DNA from: Eudorina sp. 2006-703-Eu-15
Taxonomy: Eukaryota > Chlorophyta > Chlorophyceae > Chlamydomonadales > Volvocaceae
Reading direction: 5' to 3'
NCBI GenBank assembly: GCA_003117195.1
Contig: BDSI01000029.1
Location: 248,001-312,000 of the forward strand
DNA length: 64,000 nt
This document shows, one piece after another, positions 13,301 through 21,754 of the stretch. Under the pieces are notes generated by a model. The model did not search any database and was not told the DNA's origin. It worked only from the letters and a program-made list of their open reading frames with translations. Numbering within the stretch: the stretch's first letter is position 1; each line of letters opens with the position of its first letter. Both the position numbers and the translations under genes were made by a program.

Positions 13301-14714
13301 TTGACGAGTCGCCTGCGGAGGCTCGATCCCGGGCCCCGGCCCCGAGCCCGCGCCGCCCCCGTCCTCTGCCGCCGCGCCGGCCCTCCCCGCAAGGCCGTCA
13401 CCAAGGCTCCGGATCGCTGGCGGCTGTGGTGCAGCCGGCGGATGCACATCCGAGGGTGAAGGGGTGGAAGGTGGTGCCCCTGGCGCACGCGAGGGACGGA
13501 CGGTATGTCGGGGTCAAGGGATTCAAGTCAGTCACACCATCACAGATGGCCGCGAGGGTTGTGGGAGGGAACGGACGCTACGAGAGGGAACGGACGCGGA
13601 AGCGGAGGCCGCGGTGTCGGGCGCGAGGGTTGGGGCTGCTCCTTCATGCAGCAGGACCCATCGCACGGCTTTCGTCCGGGGTCACGTTTTCACGACCAAG
13701 CAATGCACTCAACTTGACCTTAAGCCAACAGCTTTGCCCTGAATGCAGCCGGCACACCGGGCGACGGACGTCCCTCGACGGAACAATTTCCCTTCCCAGC
13801 CGCTGCTCGCAGCGCCCTCACCCTCCCCTTGCGGGACATCAGCCTCCTCGTCCTCCGGGCCGGCAGCACCGCGGCTGACGTCAGCCGGAGGGTCGCCCTC
13901 GGATCGCATTTCGGCGACGGTTGCCTGTCCCTCGCTGGGGCGCATGCCCCCAACGAGCTCACCCAACGATGTCAGGGGATGCTGAGCTGCGGAGGGCCGC
14001 AGGCTGCCGGCCGGCGGCACACGGATAACCCCTGCAATACGGTCGGGTGTATACAGCGCGGGGTGCACACACACGGGTGCTCGCTGCAGGCCTGTGGGGT
14101 GATGGTAGTCACGGAGGGTCCCAATGCAGCGACGACAACTAGAGTAGACTAAAGTAGAAGGATAAAAGGATGAAACGCCGTGAAAATTCCAATCGCATTC
14201 AAATTGCCCACCATGTCGGTAATCGACGTGCCCCCTGCCCAACGGTTATTCGTCCACTATTGCTTACCCTTCCAGCATTTGCCAACTCCGCCCCTGCTGA
14301 CATCTTCCAGCATGCGCTGAAGTTTGCCGGTATCCAGCGAAAAAATGTGATTGAGGACATCCTGACCGCACGCAGGCGCGTCCTGGTTACGTTCAGCGAC
14401 CAACCCACGGCCTATGTACAGATGGTTTCCATAGTACCAGAGCGAGCTGGGGTTCTGATGAACGATCCGAAAGTCCGTCAACGAGAAGACGGTGACGACA
14501 GCCGAGCTGACGAAGAGAACCTGCGGGATGTTCATCCCAATAAGTCGTATCAAGTAGGTCGCACAACCGTTGCATTATAATAGTAATGGCGCGCAGCGCT
14601 TCTTCTTCACAGCTGGAGCACCTCAAAGTAGCAGCTTGCTGACAATCTGGGGCACATTGGACCTACCATAGAATCTCGTAGCTCATGTTGAAGTTCATCC
14701 TTCCTTGGAAGAGC
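4904..14714 (-). CDS. PAS-containing guanylyl cyclase (class III), 5' end not resolved
   Basis: Predicted to make cGMP from GTP. Eleven exons join in phase, read on the minus strand: 14714-14667, 14520-14268, 14031-13963, 13479-11792, 11432-8484, 8037-7922, 7710-7545, 7388-7361, 6673-6567, 6071-5928 and 5510-4904, about 2,050 codons. A PAS-like half (exon 2) and the closing strands of that PAS (end of exon 5, exon 6) flank about 1,500 low-complexity residues. A linker ending in ITEEW then leads into the catalytic domain. Metal-binding Asp residues are seen in LLFADIKG and VETIGDCY. The Glu of VET and the Cys of RFCLFGD are the guanylate-type specificity residues, and NTAARLES carries the usual Asn and Arg. 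Any membrane or ligand-binding N-terminus lies upstream of 14714 or is lost. The last exon may contain a one-base frame change near 4945. Confidence 0.82.
6084..6172. repeat. 39-bp tandem duplication in a cyclase intron
   Basis: Slightly more than two copies of a GC-rich unit containing GGGCGACGCGGGGCGGCGAC lie in the intron between the two central catalytic exons. The copies differ by single bases only. Confidence 0.8.
7727..7757 (+). repeat. Copy of the GT-linked dispersed core in a cyclase intron
   Basis: GTGTGTTTGAAATGAAACCC followed by GCCCGCCC matches the core at 57093 and 62129. It sits immediately upstream (in gene orientation) of the 7710 acceptor. Confidence 0.55.
8484..13479 (-). 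CDS. Giant low-complexity coding insertion of the cyclase
   Basis: Two very long exons (13479-11792 and 11432-8484, joined in phase 0) give about 1,545 codons. They are rich in Gly, Ala, Ser, Pro and Gln, with poly-Gln runs near 10390-10560, poly-Ala/Gly runs, an Arg/Lys/Ser-rich patch near 12770, and a tandem Gly-Gly-Thr-Val repeat (9091-9160). No folded domain is recognisable until the last 40 codons ([18 protein letters not shown]), which look like the closing strands of a PAS domain. Absence of stops over 1.7 and 2.9 kb with matching splice phases supports real coding sequence. Such insertions are common in volvocine proteins. Confidence 0.75.
9091..9160. repeat. 12-bp coding tandem repeat (Gly-Gly-Thr-Val)
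   Basis: About six copies of GTGCCGCCGACG lie within the long cyclase exon. They encode a repeated Thr-Val-Gly-Gly tract on the minus strand. The unit is a multiple of three, so expansion keeps the frame. Confidence 0.85.
14268..14520 (-). CDS. PAS-like half-domain exon of the cyclase
   Basis: This exon starts in phase 0 after CCCGCAG and ends at G|GTAAGC in phase 1. It reads [14 protein letters not shown], then [13 protein letters not shown], a helix with [17 protein letters not shown], and GKCWKG. That pattern matches the first half of the PAS domains in volvocine cyclases (variable strand, QNxxS, LF.LD..KL..ML.DV, then W.G). The next exon continues VIRVPP, which is where the large insertion begins. 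Family assignment is from memory of the pattern. Confidence 0.7.
14667..14714 (-). CDS. Probable linker exon upstream of the PAS exon
   Basis: A 16-codon exon in phase 0 reads [15 protein letters not shown] after an initial Ala. It is bounded by CTTAG and G|GTAGGT and would form an amphipathic signalling helix before the PAS. The alternative frame through the same DNA (SIYLGFVFYYRPLL...) looks protein-like but ends in the wrong phase to join the next exon. No exon further upstream could be joined with confidence. Confidence 0.4.
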
Positions 14715-14779
14715 CTAAGCAACGGACGATAGTAAAAAACGAAGCCCAGATAGATGCTGTCAGCACCTTGCCACCTGAG

Positions 14780-15686
14780 ATGGTGTACTCACCTCTAGAT
14801 ACCTTGTTGTATGCGGTGTGCCAGCACGAGAGCCAAGAGCTGACAGTGGAACCGGCAACGAATTAACTTTCGTGTCAACTAGCGCTGGTCTGCTTGCCTG
14901 AGAATTCGGTAAGGTTGAAGAAGAAGGAATGCAATCCTGTTTCGCCCTAAAACAACCCAAAAGCGCGCAACCGCAACCCCGAACCCATTTTGTCTTTCGC
15001 TGCTTTGGGAGAAGCTGAGGTCCAAAAGAGAGATCAGACATCCTTATCCCCTGTCAGTGCTCATCTAACTTCATCTAACTTCATGCATTATGTTATTTAA
15101 TTATTGCCGGCGCGGAAACCGCCCAACGGGTTAAAGCTGATGTACTTGCCGTACGTCTCGTCTTACCCGAACCTTTGCAAATTCACGTATAAGTGACAAT
15201 CTTCTAGTTGTTTTGTCGTGTGCAATTATCGAACAGTCACTCCAAGAAAACTAGCTCCGTCAGTGCTGTCCGCCAAAGGGACAAGTTATCATCCTATTCA
15301 ATTCTGTTCATGTGGGCACTGCGACAAACACAAGCACAGAAGTGTGCGCTGTGGACACGCTGGGAGACACATGTATACGTGCTACTATCGTGTACGACTA
15401 TTTGGTAACTCCGACGTACGCATGCTTGCTGCTTGCACAATGATTCTTTTTTAAATACGCCTTGCTATCATGGAACCACATATTATTTTGACAATCGCTA
15501 TGACGAATTATAGATTACACATTCTGTGCAACGAAGGCTTTCGTCGTGTACGTACATGTAGATAAAACGCCGCCGCCTGGCCCCGCCTGGCCCGAAACGT
15601 CGTTCTAAAAATTTCGTAATTATTTTGGATGATACTTAAAAAGTACAGATGTTTCCTGTGTATCCGCTGTGTATCCGCTGAGCGCG
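14780..15686. other. Cyclase 5' flank, no exon resolved
   Basis: AT-richer sequence containing a short minus-strand open frame (15041-14760) that I cannot join to the first cyclase exon in phase. A CATCTAACTT tandem lies near 15060. The missing 5' exons or promoter of the cyclase may be here or beyond the retroelements, and nothing decides between these. Confidence 0.4.
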
Positions 15687-15771
15687 TTCTCGGCTGACAC
15701 GTGTGAAGTACGACGATGCTGTACGTCAGGTACGGTTGTGGGCGCGTGCGAATCGCGCAGAGCGCGACTGA
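15687..15771. repeat. Left copy of the exact 85-bp direct repeat
   Basis: Identical to 17610-17694 over 85 bases, beginning TTCTCGGCTGACACGTG and ending AGAGCGCGACTGA. The flanking bases differ on both sides. Confidence 0.97.
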
Positions 15772-15772
15772 T

Positions 15773-16190
15773 CGACCTTGACCATCCACGAGTCCTCGAT
15801 CCCCATACGCCGCAAGGTACGGAGAGACTCGTAACGGCACTTATACGCCTTCTGAGCGACGTTCATGCCCTTGAGGTTCACGACCAGACGCCATGACCCG
15901 CTGCCTTTAGGCACACAGAACGCATTGACCACGTGATCTACCGAGCGAGAGGGGTCCACCCTAGAGATGGCGCCCAGAGCCACCAAACGCGGCTCCTCCG
16001 TCTCCAACCACCAACGACGCTGCGCTTCAGTGACAGGGAAGGAAGGGAGCTCAAACGCAGGAGGCGGACCACCACCCCGAAACTCGACCGGCACGCCATG
16101 CTTCAAGACATGCAACGTGCGTGCGTCCGCGCCTATAGCCTTCCAGGCCGCAACCCGCGCAGATACCCGCTCATGCAAAGGGGAGCCCAT
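15773..16190 (-). pseudogene. Truncated reverse transcriptase of the retroelement
   Basis: Starts at ATG 16190, eight bases past the gag stop and in another frame. It reads through FPVTEAQRRWWLETEEPRL, an AFCVPKGSGSWRLVVNLKGM segment (RT motifs 1-2) and a final MVKVDQ. The Asp would be the first catalytic aspartate of motif A. The family sequence then ends at the 85-bp repeat, so the YxDD centre, RNase H and any recombinase are missing. It cannot be active. Confidence 0.75.
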
Positions 16191-16197
16191 GTGCTAC

Positions 16198-17322
16198 TCA
16201 GCCCTGCCCCGGGGCCCCCGCGCCCGGAGCTGCACCGCCCGCCGCAGCGGCCGCGGCCCTATTGGGCTGGAAACCGCGACCGCCGTTGCCACCACCGCGA
16301 CCACGACGACCACGTCCCTGCTGAAAATGACCGAATTGACCACCGTGGCCGCGATTCTTGTACTGCTTTTCTGCGAGGTGCTTTGCCGAAGACTTCTGAT
16401 GAGCACGGGAAAGATCATCATCAAATTCACGCAAAACCTCATCCTGATCCGAACGCTCTGCTGTAGCGAAATAGCGCTGGTGCAGCACGACTAGACCGTC
16501 CCGTCCGCGCGCGGAAAACTCGACGAGACAATTGATGCGGGAGGATGCTAAAGCTTGCATCCACGACACATTGTAACGCAGCGTACGGAAGGTGTTCAGA
16601 GCCACCCCTGCCCAATTTTGCTGCATGCCCATGGACACCGCGCTCCTAATCAACGCATCCAAACCACTGGCAAGCAACTCCGATATGGACAGAATAGTCA
16701 TCAAGATACCAAGCTCATAAAGCAGGGATCCGGCTCGATCCGGGTGATTACGCTGCGAATACTCTGAGTCACGCCACTCCGGAAACGCCTTAAAATTTAA
16801 CAAAACCATATTCTGGACCCCGATCTCGCCCGCCGGCAACCCTGACAACACACGCCGCGAGAACGGAAAACGTGAGGTCTCCGGCGATTGCTGCGCGCGC
16901 GGATCCTGAAACTGCCGCGCCAAGAAGTTATAATCCTCTACACCGGGGTGCCCACCTTGACTTTGCACGTTGTTAACATGGTTGGTCAGAGCCATCATCT
17001 GCTGTTGCAGTTGAAGAATGATGTTGGTCTGATGCTCCATCTGGGCGGCCAGCGGGTTGGACGGAGGGTGAGGGACTTGCACACCAGCACCAGTTACTTG
17101 TTGAGCAGCCGATGCAAGGTTGCCCGCCACGCCACCCGCTCCCGCAAAACCACTAGCGCCAGTGAGGTGAAGGCCACCAAGCCCGCCCGGAGTGCCGGGA
17201 CGAGAGAAAGCCATCGGGTTGGTATAAACTACCGCACCCGGGACACCGCCCAAGGACGGATCCATGGCTAAAACGCCGCTCATGGCGGCAAAACCGACCA
17301 GTAACAGACGAAGAACGTCCAT
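16198..17322 (-). CDS. Gag-like protein of the retroelement
   Basis: A 374-codon ORF from ATG 17322 (the frame is open further upstream, to 17394) to the TGA at 16198-16200. A short hydrophobic N-terminus is followed by a Gly/Ala/Pro-rich part, a Gln-rich helix (about 16990-17040), a helical core, and a basic tail with GRGRRGRGGGNGGRG, an RGG-type nucleic-acid-binding motif in place of a zinc knuckle. The position directly upstream of an RT in another frame is typical of gag. Nothing is seen to be broken. Confidence 0.65.
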   Translation of the reverse strand: MDVLRLLLVGFAAMSGVLAMDPSLGGVPGAVVYTNPMAFSRPGTPGGLGGLHLTGASGFAGAGGVAGNLASAAQQVTGAGVQVPHPPSNPLAAQMEHQTNIILQLQQQMMALTNHVNNVQSQGGHPGVEDYNFLARQFQDPRAQQSPETSRFPFSRRVLSGLPAGEIGVQNMVLLNFKAFPEWRDSEYSQRNHPDRAGSLLYELGILMTILSISELLASGLDALIRSAVSMGMQQNWAGVALNTFRTLRYNVSWMQALASSRINCLVEFSARGRDGLVVLHQRYFATAERSDQDEVLREFDDDLSRAHQKSSAKHLAEKQYKNRGHGGQFGHFQQGRGRRGRGGGNGGRGFQPNRAAAAAAGGAAPGAGAPGQG

Positions 17323-17441
17323 GACGTCGGTGATAATTAGTTGCTCTAATTTTAGCACTCTACCCGTTGGGTCTTGCTGAATAGCCGTAAGCACAGCGGA
17401 GGTATAAAACAGAAGCGCGCCGATTGGCGCGGGACCTGCCC

Positions 17442-17467
17442 TGTTGTTCAGCGCGTGCTGAACAACA
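17442..17467. repeat. Perfect 11-bp inverted repeat
   Basis: TGTTGTTCAGC and its exact reverse complement GCTGAACAACA are separated by GCGT, forming a strong hairpin. It lies between the right direct repeat and the gag ORF. It could be a structural signal of the element (primer, packaging or terminator), but the function is unknown. Confidence 0.8.
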
Positions 17468-17609
17468 AAAACAAGATAAGGAAAAGACTTGTCACGCGCT
17501 AATTAATGCGGTCCTGAGAACACGGACCGCGGGCCGAGCATCTGTCCAACTGCCGGCCCCGAAGGCCTTACGCCTAACTAACCCGGCTTACTCAAAACGT
17601 AAGCCCGCA

Positions 17610-17694
17610 TTCTCGGCTGACACGTGTGAAGTACGACGATGCTGTACGTCAGGTACGGTTGTGGGCGCGTGCGAATCGCGCAGAGCGCGACTGA
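17610..17694. repeat. Right copy of the exact 85-bp direct repeat
   Basis: Identical to 15687-15771. It lies upstream of the gag-like ORF in element orientation. Perfect identity suggests recent insertion or recent recombination between the copies. Confidence 0.97.
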
Positions 17695-18524
17695 ACGAGA
17701 ATTTTTCGCGGGTTGCACATGGCGTCGTCGCCCCGACGCAGGGTCTCAAGGCAGGTTGTGCAGAACACTATGAATTTAGCACGCGCCGCCCATTCATAAG
17801 TCCATTATTCATCACGCGGCACCTGTTGAAACAAATATGAGCGCGAGAGGCGTTGGGTGGACGTTGACCTGGGTCCATGGAGACCGCAGGGCTTTACTTT
17901 GACCGTTTATGCGCACACTTTTTTTTCAGCCAAACCAAGGATACCTTGCAATAGAGGACAATTAATATGACAAACATTGCGAATTAGTTTAGCGGATAAT
18001 GAACGTTTTGCCGTTACCCACGGACACACGGACACACGGACAGGGGCAATCCTAGGGGGCGGGGCCCCCCAAACGCGCTTCGCGCTGGGGCCCCGCCCCA
18101 AAATGGTTACGATGGTAATTGTTGCGTGGAGATCGTGATGAGCGGCCTTTGACGGATGTCCGTTGCGGGGCCACTTGTGACTGGCCGGATGGTCAGTACA
18201 ACATGTAACATTCCATTCCATTTCATTCCATACTATTCTACAAAAGCTGGAAATGAGGCGTGCTGCTGCAGGTTGGGGTTACCGATCAATAAACCAATCA
18301 ATCGATCAAGCCGGTGGTATGGTGGGAAAGGTTGACCATCGTTTGACATTCACGGCATTATTGTGCCACACGTCCGGTTGCTTGATATGGTACTTAAGCG
18401 CCCAGAACCGAGCACTCATGGCTGCCCCTGGCAGTTACGTGACGGGTCCTAAGGGTGTCATCATGCGTGTACGGCGGTAGCGATGGACGTACCTTTGTGG
18501 GAATATGGGTGAGGACCGTGGTGG
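17695..18524. other. Interval between the two retroelements
   Basis: No gene is seen. Part of 17695-17850 may still belong to the DIRS-like element. A short inverted GC-rich sequence (GGGGCCCC type) occurs near 18056-18100. Confidence 0.4.
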
Positions 18525-19410
18525 TTGGACGAGGACACTGTTCGTTGGGCGAGGACGGTGAGGACGCGTGAGGACGCTATTACGATGACCCCGGAGAGAG
18601 GAAGTCACGGAAATGCTGGTGAGGCGCATGGGGTGGAGGCTGCAAAACGGCCTCAAGGTGGCACTCCACGAGTACACCGTGCGGTATGGCACGACACTGC
18701 AGCTGCAAAGCCTGGGGGAGGCGAGGCGTGCGGCGCACACACGCTTTGTTTGCGAAGCGCTTGGGGTAGAGGATACTGCGCCAGAAGTGTCGAGGATGGT
18801 TTCCAAGGTCATAGAGAACATGCAGCGGATGTGGACGGAGACCAAGTGGGAAAACTCCAATAAGGAGGCGTATTGGCGACTGGCGGTTGATGGCATCCCA
18901 ATGCTTGGTAACTCCCACATGAGGGGGGCGGCGGTGGCCCCTTGTGGATGCGGGACGTACCCCGGCGCCGGGGCGATACGGCCAACACCCAGGCAACACC
19001 ATTTTTGGGACTGTGGGGTGGCACAAGCGGTTGTCGCACAGATCGAGGCAAGGCTAGGGGTGAGCCTTCAAAGGCAGCAGGTGTGGCTCGCAACGCCCCC
19101 CGTGGGTGTGCAACAGTGTGTCTGGGACGTTGTCGTCTTGGCGGCAACCAGTGCCATGGAAACGGGCCGGCGAGCCCTGAGGGCCGACAGGTCCAGGAAC
19201 GCGGGCGGGATCCCGGGGTCCTTAGGGGACGCTGAAGGGCTAGCCGCCCGGCGGGCAGTGGCAGACTTTTGGAGCCGGCTCTACGACTTCGCTGAGCTGG
19301 GAGTCCCAGTGAAAGGGTGGTCAGCGGTGGGGACTACACACCCGATCCTGAAAGTGCAGGACGGTCGTCTTGTGTGCCGAGGCCCGGTTCCGTCAGGCCA
19401 GGATTCTTAA
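18525..19410 (+). mobile_element. 5'-truncated LINE-like element, C-terminal ORF fragment (copy 1)
   Basis: The frame from 18613 to the TAA at 19408 ends with a region holding CGCG, HHFWDCGVAQAVV and QQCVWDVVVLAATSAMETG. The CxC...H...C spacing looks like the zinc-binding tail seen after the reverse transcriptase in some algal LINE ORFs. That assignment is recalled from the pattern and was not searched. The reverse transcriptase itself is absent, as expected of 5' truncation during target-primed insertion. The frame is open over 265 codons. A second, diverged copy starts at about 20222. Confidence 0.5.
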
Positions 19411-19780
19411 GCCCTGTAGGTACTCTGTCGTAATAGACCGCGGGTGGTCAGGGCACTGACGCCCAGTGGAGCTATCGCTAGGTGTGGGCAGTTTTTTCGG
19501 CCCGGTGGGACCGTACGGGCAGGCCCCTGAATGGTGACTCGCGAGCCCCCGTGGCCTTCCAAGACTACGGGCCACCGCTGGAGAAGTGACCCCGCCTTGG
19601 TGGGGGTGGTGGTTCGCTAATAGGGGCGCCATGGTGGCTAACTCCCCCTGAGCGGGCTTTATCCCTTGCCATGGTTGGTTCTCAGGAACGGGGTGGTTCC
19701 CTGGTAGTGTGGGCCCGGGGAGTGTTTCGGTGCACTTGGGGAGCCTGTCCGGAGCGCCATGGTGGCGTTAGTTCATTTAG

Positions 19781-19856
19781 GCAGTGTATGGTGAGGAAGC
19801 CTCGGCTGTCACCGGGGCTGTCACCGATGACCCGCGGGGTCCGCTGTAACATCCTA
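19781..19856 (+). repeat. Dispersed family A repeat, complete-looking copy
   Basis: About 73 bases match 43573-43645 (inverted) at roughly 95%. It ends with a GACCC/GGGTC hairpin and CCGCTGTAACATCC. It lies 370 bases after the end of LINE-like copy 1, so it may be the 3' end of that element or an independent insertion. Confidence 0.8.
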
Positions 19857-20221
19857 ATGATGACCCCGTCACCCACCCCACCCACGGAAAACTCATTCTG
19901 CTGTCCTTACTTCCAGAGATGCTATCCGTGGCGGTTCATGGTGCGGCAAGGGAATGAGGGTATGTACGCTTGCTGGCAGTGATTGCGCCTGATTGCGTGA
20001 GGGTCTTCCCTTCCTGTTGCGGGCGCAGGAGGTGTGGGCGGGTGCCGTCCTCGACTTCGCCTTAATGCCTCCAGATGCCTCTGGGTCCGAAGCCTAATGT
20101 AAAGCTGATAACTGGCACGACAACCTTGCGGGGACGCCTGAGGACGCGCGAGTCGCACGAAAGCCGCCTGGGCCGGAGTCGAAGCATAGCTCCTCAGAAC
20201 TGACAGTATGGCTTAGTACCC

Positions 20222-20794
20222 GGTGAGAAAATGAGCATAAGGAGGCCTTTTGGCGCCTTACAGTCGATGGCGTCCCGTTGTTGGGCAATGCCCATATGCG
20301 ACACGCGAGGGTGGCGCGGTGTGGATGCGGTGGATACCCAACGGAAGGCGGGGAGACAGAAACACCCTGCCATCCAGCACCATTTCTGGTCGTGCCGGGT
20401 GGCCCAGGCGGTGGTGGGTCAGATGGAATCGCGCCTAGGGGCGCGGATACGGAGGACGCATGTCTGGCTGGCGGAACCCCCGCCACCCGTGGAGCAATGT
20501 GTATGGGATGTGGTGGTGTTGGCCGCGATCGCGGCCATGGAGACTGGTCGTCGATTCATGGCGGCCACCCTGCGGCGGTCAGCACCTGGTCAGGGTACGA
20601 CTGTACGGCCGGGACCGAAATTGGCAGAGCAAGGGGAGCGGCGCGCAATCGCTGACTTCTGGGGGCGCCTTCACGGGTTTGCCCAGTTGGGACTCCCGAG
20701 ACGTGGATGGACCTCGGTGGGCCCCTTCCACCCTTTCTTGAAAGTGTCGGGGGGAGTCTTGCGGTGTGCGGGGCCTGCTCCTGATGAGGGATGA
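20222..20794 (+). pseudogene. LINE-like C-terminal fragment (copy 2), frameshifted
   Basis: Homologous to copy 1 from NKEAYWRL (here HKEAFWRL) through VDGVPLLGNAHMR, CGCG, then QHHFWSCRVAQAVVGQ and EQCVWDVVVLAAIAAMETG, to a stop at 20792. The CGCG segment and the HHFW segment lie in different frames, with the shift near 20370-20380. The copy is therefore a 5'-truncated, frameshifted remnant. It diverges clearly from copy 1, so the pair is not a recent tandem duplication. Confidence 0.55.
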
Positions 20795-21330
20795 GGCACG
20801 GGTTCCCCGTCCTCTACCTGTTTGTATTCGGGTTCTCCGACCCGGGGCGCAAGTTGGAGACCTGGCCTGCCCTCAGATTGGGTAGGAGGCAGGGCTCCCG
20901 TTGGTATGTTGTTGCTTGGCCAAAGTGTTTCTTCTGATGCGGGCTACTCCACTAGCGGTCGCTGGGCAGTGTCACGAGCCAGGCGTGGGTCTTCCAAGAC
21001 CTCGAGAGGGTGCAGCGTTGGGTGCCTCAGGGGTGGTGGTAGCTGGTGATGGGGTGCCTGCGTGGGCGACCTCCCCTGTGCTTGGCTTTATCCACTTCTG
21101 GGGATTCTGCCCTCTGCTGTGCCTATCCCTTTGGTAGTGTTGCCCCGCTGCGCGCCTCTGCTTGCTTCGGTGTCTGGCTGGGTGGGGTCGTGGCCCGATG
21201 TGTTTTTGTTCGCGGCGTTGAGGTCTGGAGGTGTCTTGCCGCCTTGTCGGTGGGGCCTGCTGGGTATGCCCTGGTATACACCGTTGATCCCTTTGGGGTC
21301 CGCTAGCTGTGACGTTCTTTCAGTACGGGT
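20795..21330 (+). other. Probable 3' untranslated tail of LINE-like copy 2
   Basis: GT-rich sequence without a credible gene. It ends at 21270-21317 with the family A terminal motif (GTTGATCCC, GGGGTCCGC, TGTGACGTTC), nearly the same as 52252-52302. This is the main reason to think family A copies are element 3' ends. Confidence 0.45.
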
Positions 21331-21754
21331 TGGTTCTCGATTGCTGCGTTGGCCAACTTGTTTCGATTGATGCTGTGACAACCAGAAGAAATACCAGCAT
21401 GAGGTTTGTGTGCGGGTAAATTTTCATAGACACGCCTTCGCTGCCTGAGTGAAAACCGCCGATTTCAGGTTTTCGCAGCGCTCGTACCACGAAACCGTTG
21501 TGATGGTTAAATCATCGGCACTGCAACACAAGCCCGCAAAAAAGAAAATTCAATGGACATGACTAGGAATACAAGTAGGAGAAAATTACGCACCTCCGCC
21601 ATGACGAAGGGACGAATTACCTGTAAGCATGTTTTAAATTTGCTGCCCTCGCTTCCATGCGGGTTACTCACCGGCAAAACCTCGATAAGGCAATAATCCA
21701 ATTTATGAGAAGGAAAGACCCTTGGACTACTTTGGGAAAGCCTCCAAGGTTGAA
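21331..21754 (+). promoter_or_regulatory. Upstream region of the first TmcB-like gene
   Basis: AT-richer than the surroundings, 424 bases between the LINE tail and the start codon. I see no clear TATA box or other known element. The leader and core promoter must lie here if 21755 is the true start. Confidence 0.35.

Larger units (their letters stand above)
15687..17694 (-). mobile_element. Defective DIRS/Kangaroo-like retroelement with 85-bp direct repeats
   Basis: An exact 85-bp direct repeat (15687-15771 and 17610-17694) brackets a gag-like ORF and the beginning of a reverse transcriptase, both on the minus strand. The RT frame stops being RT-like exactly where the left repeat begins. No RNase H, methylase-like domain or tyrosine recombinase is present. 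Repeats without LTR-type TG...CA ends, and an RT opening with a VVNLK motif, fit a DIRS-type element such as Volvox Kangaroo, but LTR (Gypsy/Pao) origin is not excluded. The element lies in the divergent interval between the cyclase and the first TmcB-like gene. Confidence 0.6.

Noticed and set aside
14667..14785. Exon reading SIYLGFVFYYRPLL upstream of the cyclase PAS
   Set aside because: Looks protein-like, but its end phase cannot join exon 14268-14520 without a stop. The shorter exon 14667-14714 in another frame joins cleanly.
17424..17840. Plus-strand ORF across the right direct repeat
   Set aside because: No similarity or motif is seen, it crosses the 85-bp repeat and lies antisense to the element.
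18525..18863. Alternative frame at the start of LINE-like copy 1
   Set aside because: Overlaps the 18613-19410 frame. Only the latter aligns with copy 2 and carries the zinc-type motif.
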